A stretch of 64,000 bases of DNA from Pleomorphomonas carboxyditropha (GTDB lineage Bacteria; Pseudomonadota; Alphaproteobacteria; Rhizobiales; Pleomorphomonadaceae). The stretch spans positions 460,622 through 524,621 of the forward strand of contig NZ_NQVN01000002.1 in NCBI RefSeq assembly GCF_002770725.1, read 5' to 3'. Made by a program: the position numbers and the translations under genes. Below are positions 17,598 to 26,538 of the stretch, one piece after another (position 1 is the stretch's first letter; every line of letters starts with the position of its first letter). The notes below the pieces were generated by a model, which was not told the origin of the DNA, made no database searches, and saw only the letters and a list, made by a program, of their open reading frames with translations.

Positions 17598-18464
17598 ATG
17601 AGCGCGACCGCGATGTCGTTGCGCAACGGCTGGAGGGGGTTGGCGTTCATCGCCATCCCCGTGATGGCCATTACAATCTTCCTGTTTTACCCGGCCGCGC
17701 TCTCGATCATCGGAACGCTCGTGCATCCCAAGGATGGCGGCGGCTATACGTTCAGCCTCCAGAGCTACGTCTTCTTCTTCACCGACGGTTACAGCCTCGC
17801 CAATCTTGCGCGTACGCTGTGGACCACGGTGGTGACGCTGATTCTGCTGATCGCCGTGACCCTGCCCATCGCCCTCTATATGCGCTTCACCAAAGGACCA
17901 CTGGCAACCGTGATCCAGGCCTTGGCGCTGTTTCCGATGTTCGTGCCGGGCATCATCATCTGCTACGCGCTCATCCGCTACATGGGGCCGAATGGCTGGC
18001 TTCAGAGCCTCCTGTCCCTCGTCGGCTTCCACCATTATGCCTCGCCGCACCTGACGCCCTGGGGGCCGGTGATCGGTCTCATGTGGGACGGCATGCCTCT
18101 GACGCTGCTGATCCTGATCTCGGGCCTCTCCAACATTTCCAATGCGTCGATCGAGGCGGCCCGCGATGTCGGCGCCGGCCGGCTGCGCATCCTCGTCAGC
18201 ATCATCACGCCGGAGATCACCCATTCCCTTTTGATCGTCTCGGCGCTGAATTTCCTCGGCATCTTCGGCCAGGCCTTGATGCCCTTCATGCTTGGTCCGA
18301 CCAATCCCGAGATGATGGGGCCGTTCATGCTACGCACCTTCTCGAGCGTCCGCGATCCGCTGCAGGCGTCGACCCAGGCGACCATCACTTTCCTGATCTG
18401 TTCGCTAGCCGGCGTCGCCTATGTCCGGTCGATCGCCCGTCGCCCGCAGGAGGATAGGAAATGA
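17598..18464 (+). CDS. ABC permease, PotB-like
   Basis: A 288-residue membrane protein with about six spans. The EAA loop appears as EAARDVGAGRLRILVSIITPEI near residue 190. It starts at the ATG at 17598, preceded by TGAGG, nine bases after the binding-protein stop. Its stop overlaps the next permease's ATG by 4 bases. It forms the channel with that permease. Confidence 0.9.
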   Translation: MSATAMSLRNGWRGLAFIAIPVMAITIFLFYPAALSIIGTLVHPKDGGGYTFSLQSYVFFFTDGYSLANLARTLWTTVVTLILLIAVTLPIALYMRFTKGPLATVIQALALFPMFVPGIIICYALIRYMGPNGWLQSLLSLVGFHHYASPHLTPWGPVIGLMWDGMPLTLLILISGLSNISNASIEAARDVGAGRLRILVSIITPEITHSLLIVSALNFLGIFGQALMPFMLGPTNPEMMGPFMLRTFSSVRDPLQASTQATITFLICSLAGVAYVRSIARRPQEDRK

Positions 18465-19279
18465 TCTTCCTGTCCACCCGGCGCTTCGATTTCTTTGGCT
18501 ACGGCATCCTGCTGTTTCTGATTTTCTTCATCGTGCTGCCGGTCCTCACGGTCTTTCTGTGGGCCTTCGCCGAGCAGTGGTTCTACCCGGCGGTACTGCC
18601 GACCAAATGGGGCTTCCGCTTCTGGTCGCTGGTTCTCGCGCGGCCGGACGTCTGGTCCGCCTTTGTCACTTCGATCGAGCTGTCGCTGACGGTGACGGCG
18701 CTGTCGGCGGTGATATGCCTGCCGGCCGCCTATGCCTTCGCCCGCATGGACTTCCCCGGCAAGTCCGTCTTCATGATGTCCTTCCTGATGGCCAATGCCT
18801 TTCCGCGCTTTGCCCTCATCATTTCGATCGCCGTATTGTTCCTGTCGCTCGATCTCGTTGGCACCTTTACCGGCGTCGTGATCATCCAGTTGCTCAATAC
18901 CCTGCTGTTGATGATCTGGCTGCCGACCGCCGCCTTCCGGGCAGTGAGCCGGGAGATGGAGGAAGCTGCCCGCGACGTTGGCGCGTCCGCCTGGCAAGTG
19001 TTCCGCTACGTGACGCTGCCGCAGGCCTTTCCGACCATTGCCGCGGCTCTATTGATGACCTTCGTATGGACCTTCTACGAGACGGAAGGGGCCTGGCTGG
19101 TGGGAGCGCCGCGCATCCGCACCATGCCGCTCTTGATGATGCAGATGATCAACAATCAGCTGGTTGTCCAATATGGCGCGGTGCTGTCGGTCATGCTTTG
19201 GGTGCCATCGCTGGCCGCCATCCTGATGGCGCGGCGCATCATCGGCGGGGATACTTTTGCCAAGGGGCTCGGCGGCTGA
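18461..19279 (+). CDS. ABC permease, PotC-like
   Basis: A 272-residue permease with about six spans and the EAA loop EEAARDVGASAWQVFRYVTLPQA near residue 167. The start overlaps the previous gene (ATGA). A 37-base gap separates it from the ATPase gene. Together with the previous gene it would form a heterodimeric channel driven by the ATPase at 19317. Confidence 0.9.
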   Translation: MIFLSTRRFDFFGYGILLFLIFFIVLPVLTVFLWAFAEQWFYPAVLPTKWGFRFWSLVLARPDVWSAFVTSIELSLTVTALSAVICLPAAYAFARMDFPGKSVFMMSFLMANAFPRFALIISIAVLFLSLDLVGTFTGVVIIQLLNTLLLMIWLPTAAFRAVSREMEEAARDVGASAWQVFRYVTLPQAFPTIAAALLMTFVWTFYETEGAWLVGAPRIRTMPLLMMQMINNQLVVQYGAVLSVMLWVPSLAAILMARRIIGGDTFAKGLGG

Positions 19280-19316
19280 TTGTCCGGCCGCGCCCGGCTC
19301 GAACGATAGGATACCG

Positions 19317-20360
19317 ATGTCGACGCTAGAGCTTGAAAACGTCAGCAAGCAATTCGGCACCATGGCTGCGTTGGAACCGCTCGCGTTGCGCATAGCCGAT
19401 GGCGAACTGGTCTGCCTGCTCGGCCCGTCCGGCTCCGGCAAGTCCACGCTGCTGCGGATCATCGGCGGGTTCGAAATGCCGACCGGCGGCAAGGTACTGA
19501 TCGATGGCGCCGATGTCGCCCGCACGCCGCCCGAGAAGAGGCCAACTGCCATGGTGTTTCAGAGCCATGCGCTATGGGGCCACATGACCGTCGAGGGCAA
19601 CATTGGTTTCGGTCTCAAGTTGCGCGGCCTGAAGAAGCCCGAGATCGCCGCCAAGGTCGACGCGGCGCTGAGGCTGGTCGGCCTCGCCGAGTATGGTAAG
19701 CGCCATCCGGCGCAGTTGTCCGGTGGCCAACGACAGCGAGTGGCTATCGCCCGCTGCCTGGTGCTCGAGCCGAAGATCCTGTTGATGGACGAGCCTTTTG
19801 CCAGTCTCGATCAGCATCTGCGCGATCGCCTGCGCGAGGAAGTCCGCCAGATTCAGAGGAAGCTCGGGATCACTACGGTATTCGTGACCCATGGCCAGGA
19901 TGAAGCGCTGTCGATCGCCGATCGCATCGCGGTAATGAGCATGGGGCGGATCGAGCAGGTGGGAACGCCGGCCGAAATCTACACCCATCCGCAGACGCCT
20001 TTCGTCGCCGGGTTCATCGGCGATATGAACATGATGAAAACCACCGTGCAGGGTGGTGCGGCGCTGATCGGCGGCGTCCGGTTTGACGCCCCGATGGCGG
20101 ATGGGGAAGCCCTCATCGCCGTTCGGCCCGAGGACGTTACGCTGATGCCGTCTCGGGACGGAGAGGGCGCACGCGTGCGTCGCATCGTCAATTACGGCGC
20201 GGTGCTGAAGATCGAAGCGGAAGCTGCCGACGGAGCCGTGTGGAAGGTGCAGACGCTGAAGGACGTTCCGGTGACCGAGGGCGGCTTCTATCGCCCGACC
20301 GTGTCGCGCCACATCGTCTTCCGCGACGATCGCGTCGTGCACCGGGTTGATCCAACCTGA
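19317..20360 (+). CDS. ABC transporter ATP-binding protein (PotA type)
   Basis: A 347-residue ATPase with Walker A GPSGSGKST near residue 37, signature LSGGQRQRVAIARC near residue 136, and Walker B ILLMDEPFASLD near residue 158. A switch histidine follows in FVTHGQDEAL, and a C-terminal TOBE-type domain runs from about residue 270. Histidine-glycine replaces the common histidine-aspartate in the H-loop, a conservative change. It ends only 15 bases from the convergent ROK gene. Confidence 0.93.
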   Translation: MSTLELENVSKQFGTMAALEPLALRIADGELVCLLGPSGSGKSTLLRIIGGFEMPTGGKVLIDGADVARTPPEKRPTAMVFQSHALWGHMTVEGNIGFGLKLRGLKKPEIAAKVDAALRLVGLAEYGKRHPAQLSGGQRQRVAIARCLVLEPKILLMDEPFASLDQHLRDRLREEVRQIQRKLGITTVFVTHGQDEALSIADRIAVMSMGRIEQVGTPAEIYTHPQTPFVAGFIGDMNMMKTTVQGGAALIGGVRFDAPMADGEALIAVRPEDVTLMPSRDGEGARVRRIVNYGAVLKIEAEAADGAVWKVQTLKDVPVTEGGFYRPTVSRHIVFRDDRVVHRVDPT

Positions 20361-20375
20361 AGGACGACTGCTGGC

Positions 20376-21659
20376 CTATTGGGCGTCGTCGGAGCCTTCG
20401 TCGGACAGCAACTGCCGGAAATAGAGGTGGCGGAAATTGTGGCTGATGTTGACGAAGATCGGCAGCATGGCCGCTCCGGTGACCGCAGCGTCCTCTATCA
20501 GCTTGGCCGGCAACAGGCGTGGCAGCGACCTGTCGTGGCGCGCCGCTGGCGTCGGCCGTAGCGGGTAGGCCCGATCGACGAGGCGCTCGACGATGGCGCG
20601 CGGCAACGGGCCGCCGACGGCGATGAACCCCGGATCGTACATGACCTCGATGATGGCGGTGACGTCGCGCAGAACGTTGGCCGCATGGGCGAGCCAGTTC
20701 ATCAGGCGGTGGTCGCGTATGGTCAGCATGTGATCCACGAGCTGATCGCTGAGGCTTGCCTCCTCGACGCCGCAGGCTGCCGCCAACCCTTCGAGCGACA
20801 GCGGGCTTGGGGCTTGTTCGCGGCTATCGGCCGTGCCGTTCGACCACACCGGGTTGGCGGGAATCCCGGGCACCGGCAACAGGCCGATTTCGCCGGCGTT
20901 GCCGCCGACGCCCTTGAAGGGATAGCCGTCGATGATGACGCCGGCTCCCGAACCATGACCGACATAGTAATAGACAAAGGTGGCCTCGCCGGCATCCGGC
21001 CGGTGGATGCGCTCGCCGATGGCGGCGGCGGTGGCGTCGTTCTCGACGAGGACCGGCATGCCGGTAAGCTGCTGTAGCTCTTCGGCGAACGACGCGTCGC
21101 GCCAAGCGTCCCAGTGCTGAATGGAAAAGTCGAAGTCGTAAACGTCGGAGCCGAACGTCGGCAAGACGAGGCCGATCCCCCAGACTTTATCGACCGGCTG
21201 CCCGTTCTCTTCGAGAAGGCCGAGAATGGCGGTCGATAGCGCCCGCACCGCCGCGGCCGGGCTCTTTGTGTCGAGCCGGAGCGACAGGCGGCCGCGTTCC
21301 CGGCGTCTGAGGTCGAAGGCGAGAATCGAACAATGGTTCTGGTCGAGATGGACGCCGATCGACCAGCCGGCTTCGGCATTGGCTTCCAGATAGATTTGCG
21401 GCTGACCGCGCAGGCCGGACGAGCGGCCGGCCTCCACGATCAGTTCCTGCTCCAGAAGCTCGCGGGTAATCGAGGAGATCGTCTGTGGCTTCAGACCGAC
21501 GATGCCGGAAATCTCGACACGGCTGATCGGGCCGCGCTGGAAGATTGTCTCGAACACCAGACGACGGTTGTGGATGCGGGCATCCTCGATGCGGCTGCCC
21601 GCGATCAGGTCGTCTCCATCTCGGCTCGCGCCGCCGTCCAGGCGATCCAGAATGGTCAC
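20376..21659 (-). CDS. ROK-family transcriptional regulator
   Basis: A 427-residue protein with an N-terminal winged helix-turn-helix (about residues 32-85, including RVEISGIVGLKPQTISSITR) followed by a ROK sugar-kinase-like domain. That domain contains the phosphate-binding GVHLDQNHCSILAFD near residue 117, VENDATAAAIGE near residue 213 and YVGHGSGAGVIIDG near residue 240. The catalytic-aspartate region is kept as ENDATA, but such repressors normally sense sugar rather than phosphorylate it. The cysteine-rich zinc motif of NagC/Mlc is not obvious. It follows the isomerase gene by 45 bases and likely represses the adjacent transporter and isomerase genes. Confidence 0.88.
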   Translation of the reverse strand: MTILDRLDGGASRDGDDLIAGSRIEDARIHNRRLVFETIFQRGPISRVEISGIVGLKPQTISSITRELLEQELIVEAGRSSGLRGQPQIYLEANAEAGWSIGVHLDQNHCSILAFDLRRRERGRLSLRLDTKSPAAAVRALSTAILGLLEENGQPVDKVWGIGLVLPTFGSDVYDFDFSIQHWDAWRDASFAEELQQLTGMPVLVENDATAAAIGERIHRPDAGEATFVYYYVGHGSGAGVIIDGYPFKGVGGNAGEIGLLPVPGIPANPVWSNGTADSREQAPSPLSLEGLAAACGVEEASLSDQLVDHMLTIRDHRLMNWLAHAANVLRDVTAIIEVMYDPGFIAVGGPLPRAIVERLVDRAYPLRPTPAARHDRSLPRLLPAKLIEDAAVTGAAMLPIFVNISHNFRHLYFRQLLSDEGSDDAQ

Positions 21660-21704
21660 GGCCCATCCTTCGTCATGCGGTATTCGGTCCCGACGCCGTC
21701 GCCC

Positions 21705-22571
21705 TCACAACCCGAGGCGACGAAGAGCTTCGCGATTGCGTTTGGCGATCGGAAACGGCTTGTCGGGCGGACACGGATACATGTCCTGTTCATAGACCGC
21801 ATATCCATCAAAGTGGCGCGACGCAAGGAAATCCCGGACTTCGGCGAAGTCGATAAGCCCCTTGTCGAGCTCGCACATCACCCCGGACTGGAAGCCGGTA
21901 ATGAAGTCGATGTCGTCGCGACGGATGCGGTCGAGGATGACCGGATCGACATTCTTGAAATGATAGTAGGGAATGCGGTCGGCGTAGCGCTTCATGAAGG
22001 CGACGGCATCGGCCCCGGTATAGGCATGGTGACCGAAATCGAAGCAGAGGCCGACGGTCTCGGGCGGTGTTTCCTCGAGCAGGCGGACGATTTCCCCTTC
22101 GGTCTCAACGCCTGATCCGACATGCGGATGAAAGACGAAGGACAGACCATGCTCGCCACCGACATAAGCGGCAGCTTCCTTGACGTTGGCGATCAGTGAT
22201 TTCCAGTCGGTCGGGGAGAGCTCCCGGCTCCGACCCGGCGGCGGAATGCCGGAATCGTCCATGACCACCACCCATTCGGCGCCAACTGCCTTCAGAAGTT
22301 TGCAGGTGTCGTGGAGGCGCGGTCGTAGCGTATCCATGGCATCAGGCGGAGCCAGGAGGTGGACGAGCGCGGAGCCGCAGACGTCGAGCCCGCGTTGGCC
22401 GAGTTCGTCCCTCAGGTGGGCAGGGTCGGTCGGCAGATAGCCCCATGGACCGGTCTCGGTGGAGGTGAAACCGGCGTCGCGCACTTCGTCGAGATAGCGG
22501 GTCCAAGCGGTCTGGCGAGGATCGTCCGCATACCAGACACCCCAGGCGTCCGGAGCCGTGGCCAGTTTCAT
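21705..22571 (-). CDS. Sugar-phosphate isomerase/epimerase family TIM-barrel protein
   Basis: A 288-residue xylose-isomerase-like (AP endonuclease family 2) TIM barrel. The metal-ligand pattern is visible in SFVFHPHVGSGVETEGEIVRL (histidines and glutamate, near residues 150-170), VGLCFDFGHHAYTG near residue 178, and the YYHFKNVD segment near residue 208. Members isomerise, epimerise or dehydrate sugars and inosose. The ATG at 22571 has AATGGAG upstream. It is divergent from the Gfo/Idh/MocA gene, a pairing often seen in inositol and unusual-sugar catabolism. The exact reaction is unknown. Confidence 0.85.
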   Translation of the reverse strand: MKLATAPDAWGVWYADDPRQTAWTRYLDEVRDAGFTSTETGPWGYLPTDPAHLRDELGQRGLDVCGSALVHLLAPPDAMDTLRPRLHDTCKLLKAVGAEWVVVMDDSGIPPPGRSRELSPTDWKSLIANVKEAAAYVGGEHGLSFVFHPHVGSGVETEGEIVRLLEETPPETVGLCFDFGHHAYTGADAVAFMKRYADRIPYYHFKNVDPVILDRIRRDDIDFITGFQSGVMCELDKGLIDFAEVRDFLASRHFDGYAVYEQDMYPCPPDKPFPIAKRNREALRRLGL

Positions 22572-22836
22572 GATGCACTCCATTGCGAAATTAAATCCTT
22601 AAAGACACCTTATTCCAGCTTTGCACTTCGTGAAAGCAGGAAAGGCGATTCAGAAGGGAATTTTCTACATTTTTGCGGTTACGCCTTCCGCTCCGGTTTG
22701 CTCGGCTATCGGAGATTCGAGGCCGTCTTGGTGATTGTGTCGCGGAATGCCAGACGAGGCCTCTTGATAAATCTATTTAGTGTATTTATTCTCGCGACCA
22801 TGTCGGACCACCAGGACTGCGCGGGCGGGGAATGGA

Positions 22837-23916
22837 ATGAAAATGCTCAAGCTTGGCCTCATCGGACTTGGCGAAGTCGCCCAGCTTATCCACCTGCCCA
22901 TTCTGCAAAGACTTGGCGAATTGTATCAGCTTGCCGGCGCCTTCGACCCGTCGCCGTCTGTCGCCGCGGCGATCTCCAAGCGCTGGAACATCGCGAAGAC
23001 CTTCGACAGTGCCGAAGCGCTGATCGCGTCTCCGGACATCGATGCCGTTCTGGTCCTGAGTCCCGATGCCTATCATGGTCGTCACGCACGGGCCGGGCTC
23101 GCCGCCGGCAAGCATGTCCTGATCGAGAAGCCTTGCTGTCTCGCGCCGGACGACCTTGCGGAGCTGACCAAGGTTGCCGCTGCCCATGCCGACCGCGTTG
23201 CCATGGTCGGCTACATGCGGCGCTTCGCTCCGGCTTTTGTCGAGGCGAAGAAGCGGCTGCCGTCCAAGGGTGACATCACCTACGTCCGCGTCCGCGACGT
23301 GATCTGCGAAGGTCCCTGGTATTTCCGCCAGACCGACGGCGTCGTCGTGCCGCAGGGCGATATCCCCGAGCCGCTGCTGGCCGAAGGGCGCGAGCTGCGC
23401 ACGTCCATGCTCGACGCCGTGCTTGGCCGCGAGGCTCCCGCCGACATCAAGACCGCCTATACGGTGATGACCGGCTTGTCGTCGCACTCGCTTTCGGCGA
23501 TGCGCGATCTTCTCGGCAGTCCCCATCGGGTGATTGCCGCGGAAATCAAGCAGGGCGGCACCCAGATTACCGCGCTGTTCGACTACGGCAACTTCACCGC
23601 CATCTACGAGTGCATGATCGGCGACGTCGTTCGCTTCGAGGCCGGCTTCGAGATCAATACCCGCTGGAACCGGATCGCCTTCGAGTATCCGACCCCTTAC
23701 ATCCGCAACATGCCGATGATGTTGGAATTGCAGAACTCGAGCGAGGACGACAACACGATCACCCGCCTCGGTCCCTTCCATCGCGACCCCTTCGAGGCCG
23801 AACTGCGCGCTTTCCACGCGGCCATCACCGAGGGCGGCGAAAACCGCACTCCGCCGATGGAGTCGATGGCGGACCTCGCGCTCTTCACCGACATTATCAA
23901 GGCGGCGTGCCGGTGA
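22837..23916 (+). CDS. Gfo/Idh/MocA-family oxidoreductase
   Basis: A 359-residue NAD(P)-dependent dehydrogenase. The N-terminal Rossmann domain opens LKLGLIGLGEVAQLIHLPIL and continues with VLVLSPDAYHGRHARAGLAAG and the family signature HVLIEKPCCLAPDDL (EKP at about residues 96-98). The C-terminal alpha/beta domain has a catalytic-type histidine in SSHSLSAMRDLLG near residue 220. It oxidises or reduces a sugar, inositol or sugar acid. The ATG at 22837 has GGGGAATGGA upstream; a second ATG lies two codons later. A divergent spacer of 265 bases with AT-rich tracts separates it from the isomerase gene. Confidence 0.9.
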   Translation: MKMLKLGLIGLGEVAQLIHLPILQRLGELYQLAGAFDPSPSVAAAISKRWNIAKTFDSAEALIASPDIDAVLVLSPDAYHGRHARAGLAAGKHVLIEKPCCLAPDDLAELTKVAAAHADRVAMVGYMRRFAPAFVEAKKRLPSKGDITYVRVRDVICEGPWYFRQTDGVVVPQGDIPEPLLAEGRELRTSMLDAVLGREAPADIKTAYTVMTGLSSHSLSAMRDLLGSPHRVIAAEIKQGGTQITALFDYGNFTAIYECMIGDVVRFEAGFEINTRWNRIAFEYPTPYIRNMPMMLELQNSSEDDNTITRLGPFHRDPFEAELRAFHAAITEGGENRTPPMESMADLALFTDIIKAACR

Positions 23917-24050
23917 AGGAGACCATACTGTCGGGCAGAGCCTCGAGACAAGGCTCGCCTCTGGTCTGTACGTCGAGGGGGCGGAACGGCGTCATGCCAG
24001 GGCCGCCGTCCACCAGATGAGGCGTAAGATCCTTCTCCGTTCCGGATGCC

Positions 24051-25118
24051 TCAGTCGGCAAAGACGTGGCAAGCCTCGGTGGGAAAGCGGCAGGTCACCC
24101 GTTCGCCGGCGTGGATATCCGCGAGATCGCGCGGCTGGCGCATCACCAGCGGGCTGCCGGACAGGTCGATGTGGAGAAGCGTGTCGCAGCCGAGGCGCTC
24201 GACGACCTGAACCGTGCCGCTGACGCGGTTGTCGGCCGCCATGCCGTCGCCGAATTCGATGTGCTCCGGGCGGATGCCGAGCGTCACGCGGTCGGCGGCG
24301 ATCGGAGCGGCGCTCCGGTTGGCGACGATCTCGGTGCCGTCGGCGAGACGCAGCAGCAATTCGCCTCCCGCGTTGCCGCGCAGGTCGGCGTCGAAGAAGT
24401 TCATCGACGGCGAGCCGATGAAGCCGGCGACGAAGCGGTTGGCGGGCTTGTGGTAGAGGTCCATCGGCGCGCCGATCTGCTCGATGCGGCCCTTGTTCAT
24501 CACCACGATGCGGTCGGCGAGCGTCATCGCCTCCACCTGATCGTGCGTCACGTAGATCATGGTGGCGTCGAGGCTCTGGCGCAGGCGGGCGATCTCGACG
24601 CGCATGCCGCCGCGGAGCGCCGCGTCGAGATTGCTGAGCGGCTCGTCCAGCAGGAAGATCTTCGGGTCGCGGGTGATGGCCCGGCCGATGGCGACGCGCT
24701 GGCGCTGGCCGCCGGAGAGCTCGCGCGGCATACGGGCGAGCAGCGCGTCGAGCCGCAGCTTCTCGGCGGCGGCATCCACCTTCTGCCTGATTTCATCAGC
24801 GGCGCGGCGGGCGATCTTCAGCCCGAAACCGATGTTGGCCGAGACGTTCATGTGCGGATAGAGGGCGTAGGACTGGAACACCATGGCGACGCCCCGCTCC
24901 GGCGGCTCGGCACCGGTGACGTCCTCGCCGTCGACCAGCACCCGGCCGGAGGTCGCCGGCTCGAGGCCGGCGATGATCCTGAGCAGCGTCGACTTGCCGC
25001 ATCCCGAGGGGCCGACCAGGGCGCAGAACTCGCCGTGCTCGACGGTGAGGTCGAGCGGCGGGATGATTTCGAGCGAGCCGAACGACTTGGAGACGGCCTG
25101 AAGCGCAAGCTTGGACAT
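24051..25118 (-). CDS. Sugar ABC transporter ATP-binding protein (UgpC/MalK type)
   Basis: A 355-residue ATPase with Walker [10 protein letters not shown] near residue 36, signature LSGGQRQRVAIGRAI near residue 132, Walker [13 protein letters not shown] near residue 153, and a switch histidine in YVTHDQVEAM. The C-terminal regulatory TOBE domain includes GIRPEHIEFG near residue 286. It is the last gene of the RpiR, transketolase, transporter, kinase operon and starts 1 base after the kinase stop. This MalK class often serves more than one CUT1 permease set, so it could also energise the ATPase-less transporters in this window. Confidence 0.94.
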   Translation of the reverse strand: MSKLALQAVSKSFGSLEIIPPLDLTVEHGEFCALVGPSGCGKSTLLRIIAGLEPATSGRVLVDGEDVTGAEPPERGVAMVFQSYALYPHMNVSANIGFGLKIARRAADEIRQKVDAAAEKLRLDALLARMPRELSGGQRQRVAIGRAITRDPKIFLLDEPLSNLDAALRGGMRVEIARLRQSLDATMIYVTHDQVEAMTLADRIVVMNKGRIEQIGAPMDLYHKPANRFVAGFIGSPSMNFFDADLRGNAGGELLLRLADGTEIVANRSAAPIAADRVTLGIRPEHIEFGDGMAADNRVSGTVQVVERLGCDTLLHIDLSGSPLVMRQPRDLADIHAGERVTCRFPTEACHVFAD

Positions 25119-25119
25119 T

Positions 25120-26538
25120 CTATCGGCCCTTCTGGTGGAAATCGCTGCCGGCGAGCGCGCTTTCGCGGGCGCGGCGCCAGTCGTCGCGGAGGGCGAGGGG
25201 TCGGGCGCGAGGCGCGGCGGCGGTGCTGAGACAGAGGCGGTTGGCCGGTTCCAGATGATCGAGGGCGGCCAGTGCCGCGCCGACCGCGCTGGCTTCGGCG
25301 GCATCGACCAGCCGGCACTCCGACGGCAGGAAGGCGGCGAGCGTGGCGACGAGGCCGGGCAAATGGGTCGCGCCGCCGGACAGCACGACGGCGTCGGTCG
25401 GGGCCCCGATCGCCGCCGCCTCCTGGGCGATCGCCGCCAGTTCCTGGGCCAGGCCGTCATAGACCGCCCGGACGATGCCGGCGAGGTCGGTGCCGACGGT
25501 GAGGCCCGAGAGACTGCCGGCGAGGCCGTGGTCGGGATGCGGCGCGCCGGCGCCCGCCAGATAGGGCACGAACAGCGCCCTGCCGTCGCCGATCGGCAGG
25601 CCGGCCGCGGCGGCGTCGAGTTCGGCCATCGAACGGTCGAACAGGGTCTGCAGCCAGCGCAGCGTGGCGCCGAAGGCCGGCACCGTGCCGATCACCTGAT
25701 AATTGTCGTCGAAGCCGGTCGGGAACAGGTGGAAGGCGCCGTCCCAACTGGCCGGCAGGGCGGATTTCATCAGCGGAATCGACAGCACGCCGGACGTGCC
25801 GAGCGACAGCGAGGCGACGCCGGGGATGAGCGCGCCGATCGCCCGCGCCGCGGCCGCCTGATCGCCGACGCCGACCACCAGGGGAATGCCGCGCCAGGCA
25901 CCGGCCGCCGAGGCGGCCGGCACGGGTTCCGGCAGGGCCGCTCGCGGCAAGCCGGCTTTGTCGAGGATGTCCCGATGCCAGCGGTCGGCGAAGGGATCGA
26001 ACACCTGCATGCCGGTCGCCTCGTTGCGGTCGACGACGAACGGCGCCGACGGATCGAGCGCGGCGCGGACGTAGTCCTTGGCGCAGTAAAGCCGGGCCGT
26101 CTTGAGCGCGAGGCTAGGGTCGAGCCGCCGCGCCCACAGCCACTTGGCCAGCGTGAAGTCGGGCAGCGGGATGTTGCCGGTGTCCGAGGCAAAGCTGCCG
26201 GGATAGGCGGCGACGAAGGCCTCGAGGTCGGGCGCGCCGTCCATGTCGAGCCAGAGCCGGACCGGAGCGGCCAGCGCGCCGTCGGCGGCGACGGCGACCA
26301 GCGCATGCATCTGCCCAGTGAAGCCGATGGCGGCGATGATCTCGCCGTCGGCAAGCACGGACAGCGCCGCCTCGGCGAGCCGCGCCCACAGTCCGGGGTC
26401 GCGCGTCGGCGCGCCACCCTCGGCATAGGGCTTGGAGACCGCCGCCTCGACCACGACGCCGCCGTCTGCCCGGATGCGCACGGCCTTGACCGACGATGTT
26501 CCGATATCGATGCCGATCAGTTTCATCGCTTGGGTCAT
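25120..26538 (-). CDS. FGGY-family pentulose kinase (xylulokinase-like)
   Basis: A 472-residue ATP-dependent sugar kinase. The N-terminal phosphate-binding loop is IGIDIGTSSVKAV near residue 8, a sugar-site segment AIGFTGQMHALVAV is near residue 72, and the second-domain ATP motifs are VVGVGDQAAAARAIG near residue 224 with LSLGTSGVLSIP and VVLSGGATHLPGL near residue 398. It overlaps the MalG-type permease stop by 4 bases and is followed directly by the ATPase. Its product would feed the split transketolase in the same operon, which fits D-xylulose 5-phosphate or D-apulose 4-phosphate. The exact ketose is not determined. Confidence 0.88.
   Translation of the reverse strand: MTQAMKLIGIDIGTSSVKAVRIRADGGVVVEAAVSKPYAEGGAPTRDPGLWARLAEAALSVLADGEIIAAIGFTGQMHALVAVAADGALAAPVRLWLDMDGAPDLEAFVAAYPGSFASDTGNIPLPDFTLAKWLWARRLDPSLALKTARLYCAKDYVRAALDPSAPFVVDRNEATGMQVFDPFADRWHRDILDKAGLPRAALPEPVPAASAAGAWRGIPLVVGVGDQAAAARAIGALIPGVASLSLGTSGVLSIPLMKSALPASWDGAFHLFPTGFDDNYQVIGTVPAFGATLRWLQTLFDRSMAELDAAAAGLPIGDGRALFVPYLAGAGAPHPDHGLAGSLSGLTVGTDLAGIVRAVYDGLAQELAAIAQEAAAIGAPTDAVVLSGGATHLPGLVATLAAFLPSECRLVDAAEASAVGAALAALDHLEPANRLCLSTAAAPRARPLALRDDWRRARESALAGSDFHQKGR

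Noticed and set aside
16452-20360. Polyamine uptake as the function of the PotABCD-like set
   Set aside because: The label follows the transporter class only. Neighbouring ROK, isomerase and sugar-dehydrogenase genes argue against it.
23917-24050. Short open frames and a weak stem in the gap between the convergent oxidoreductase and ATPase genes
   Set aside because: None has a ribosome site or family resemblance, and the stem is interrupted. It is treated as a plain 134-base convergent spacer.
24217-25229. Hypothetical plus-strand gene opposite the ATPase near 24066-25229
   Set aside because: It is fully antisense to a canonical ABC ATPase and its translation is low in complexity, with no ribosome site.
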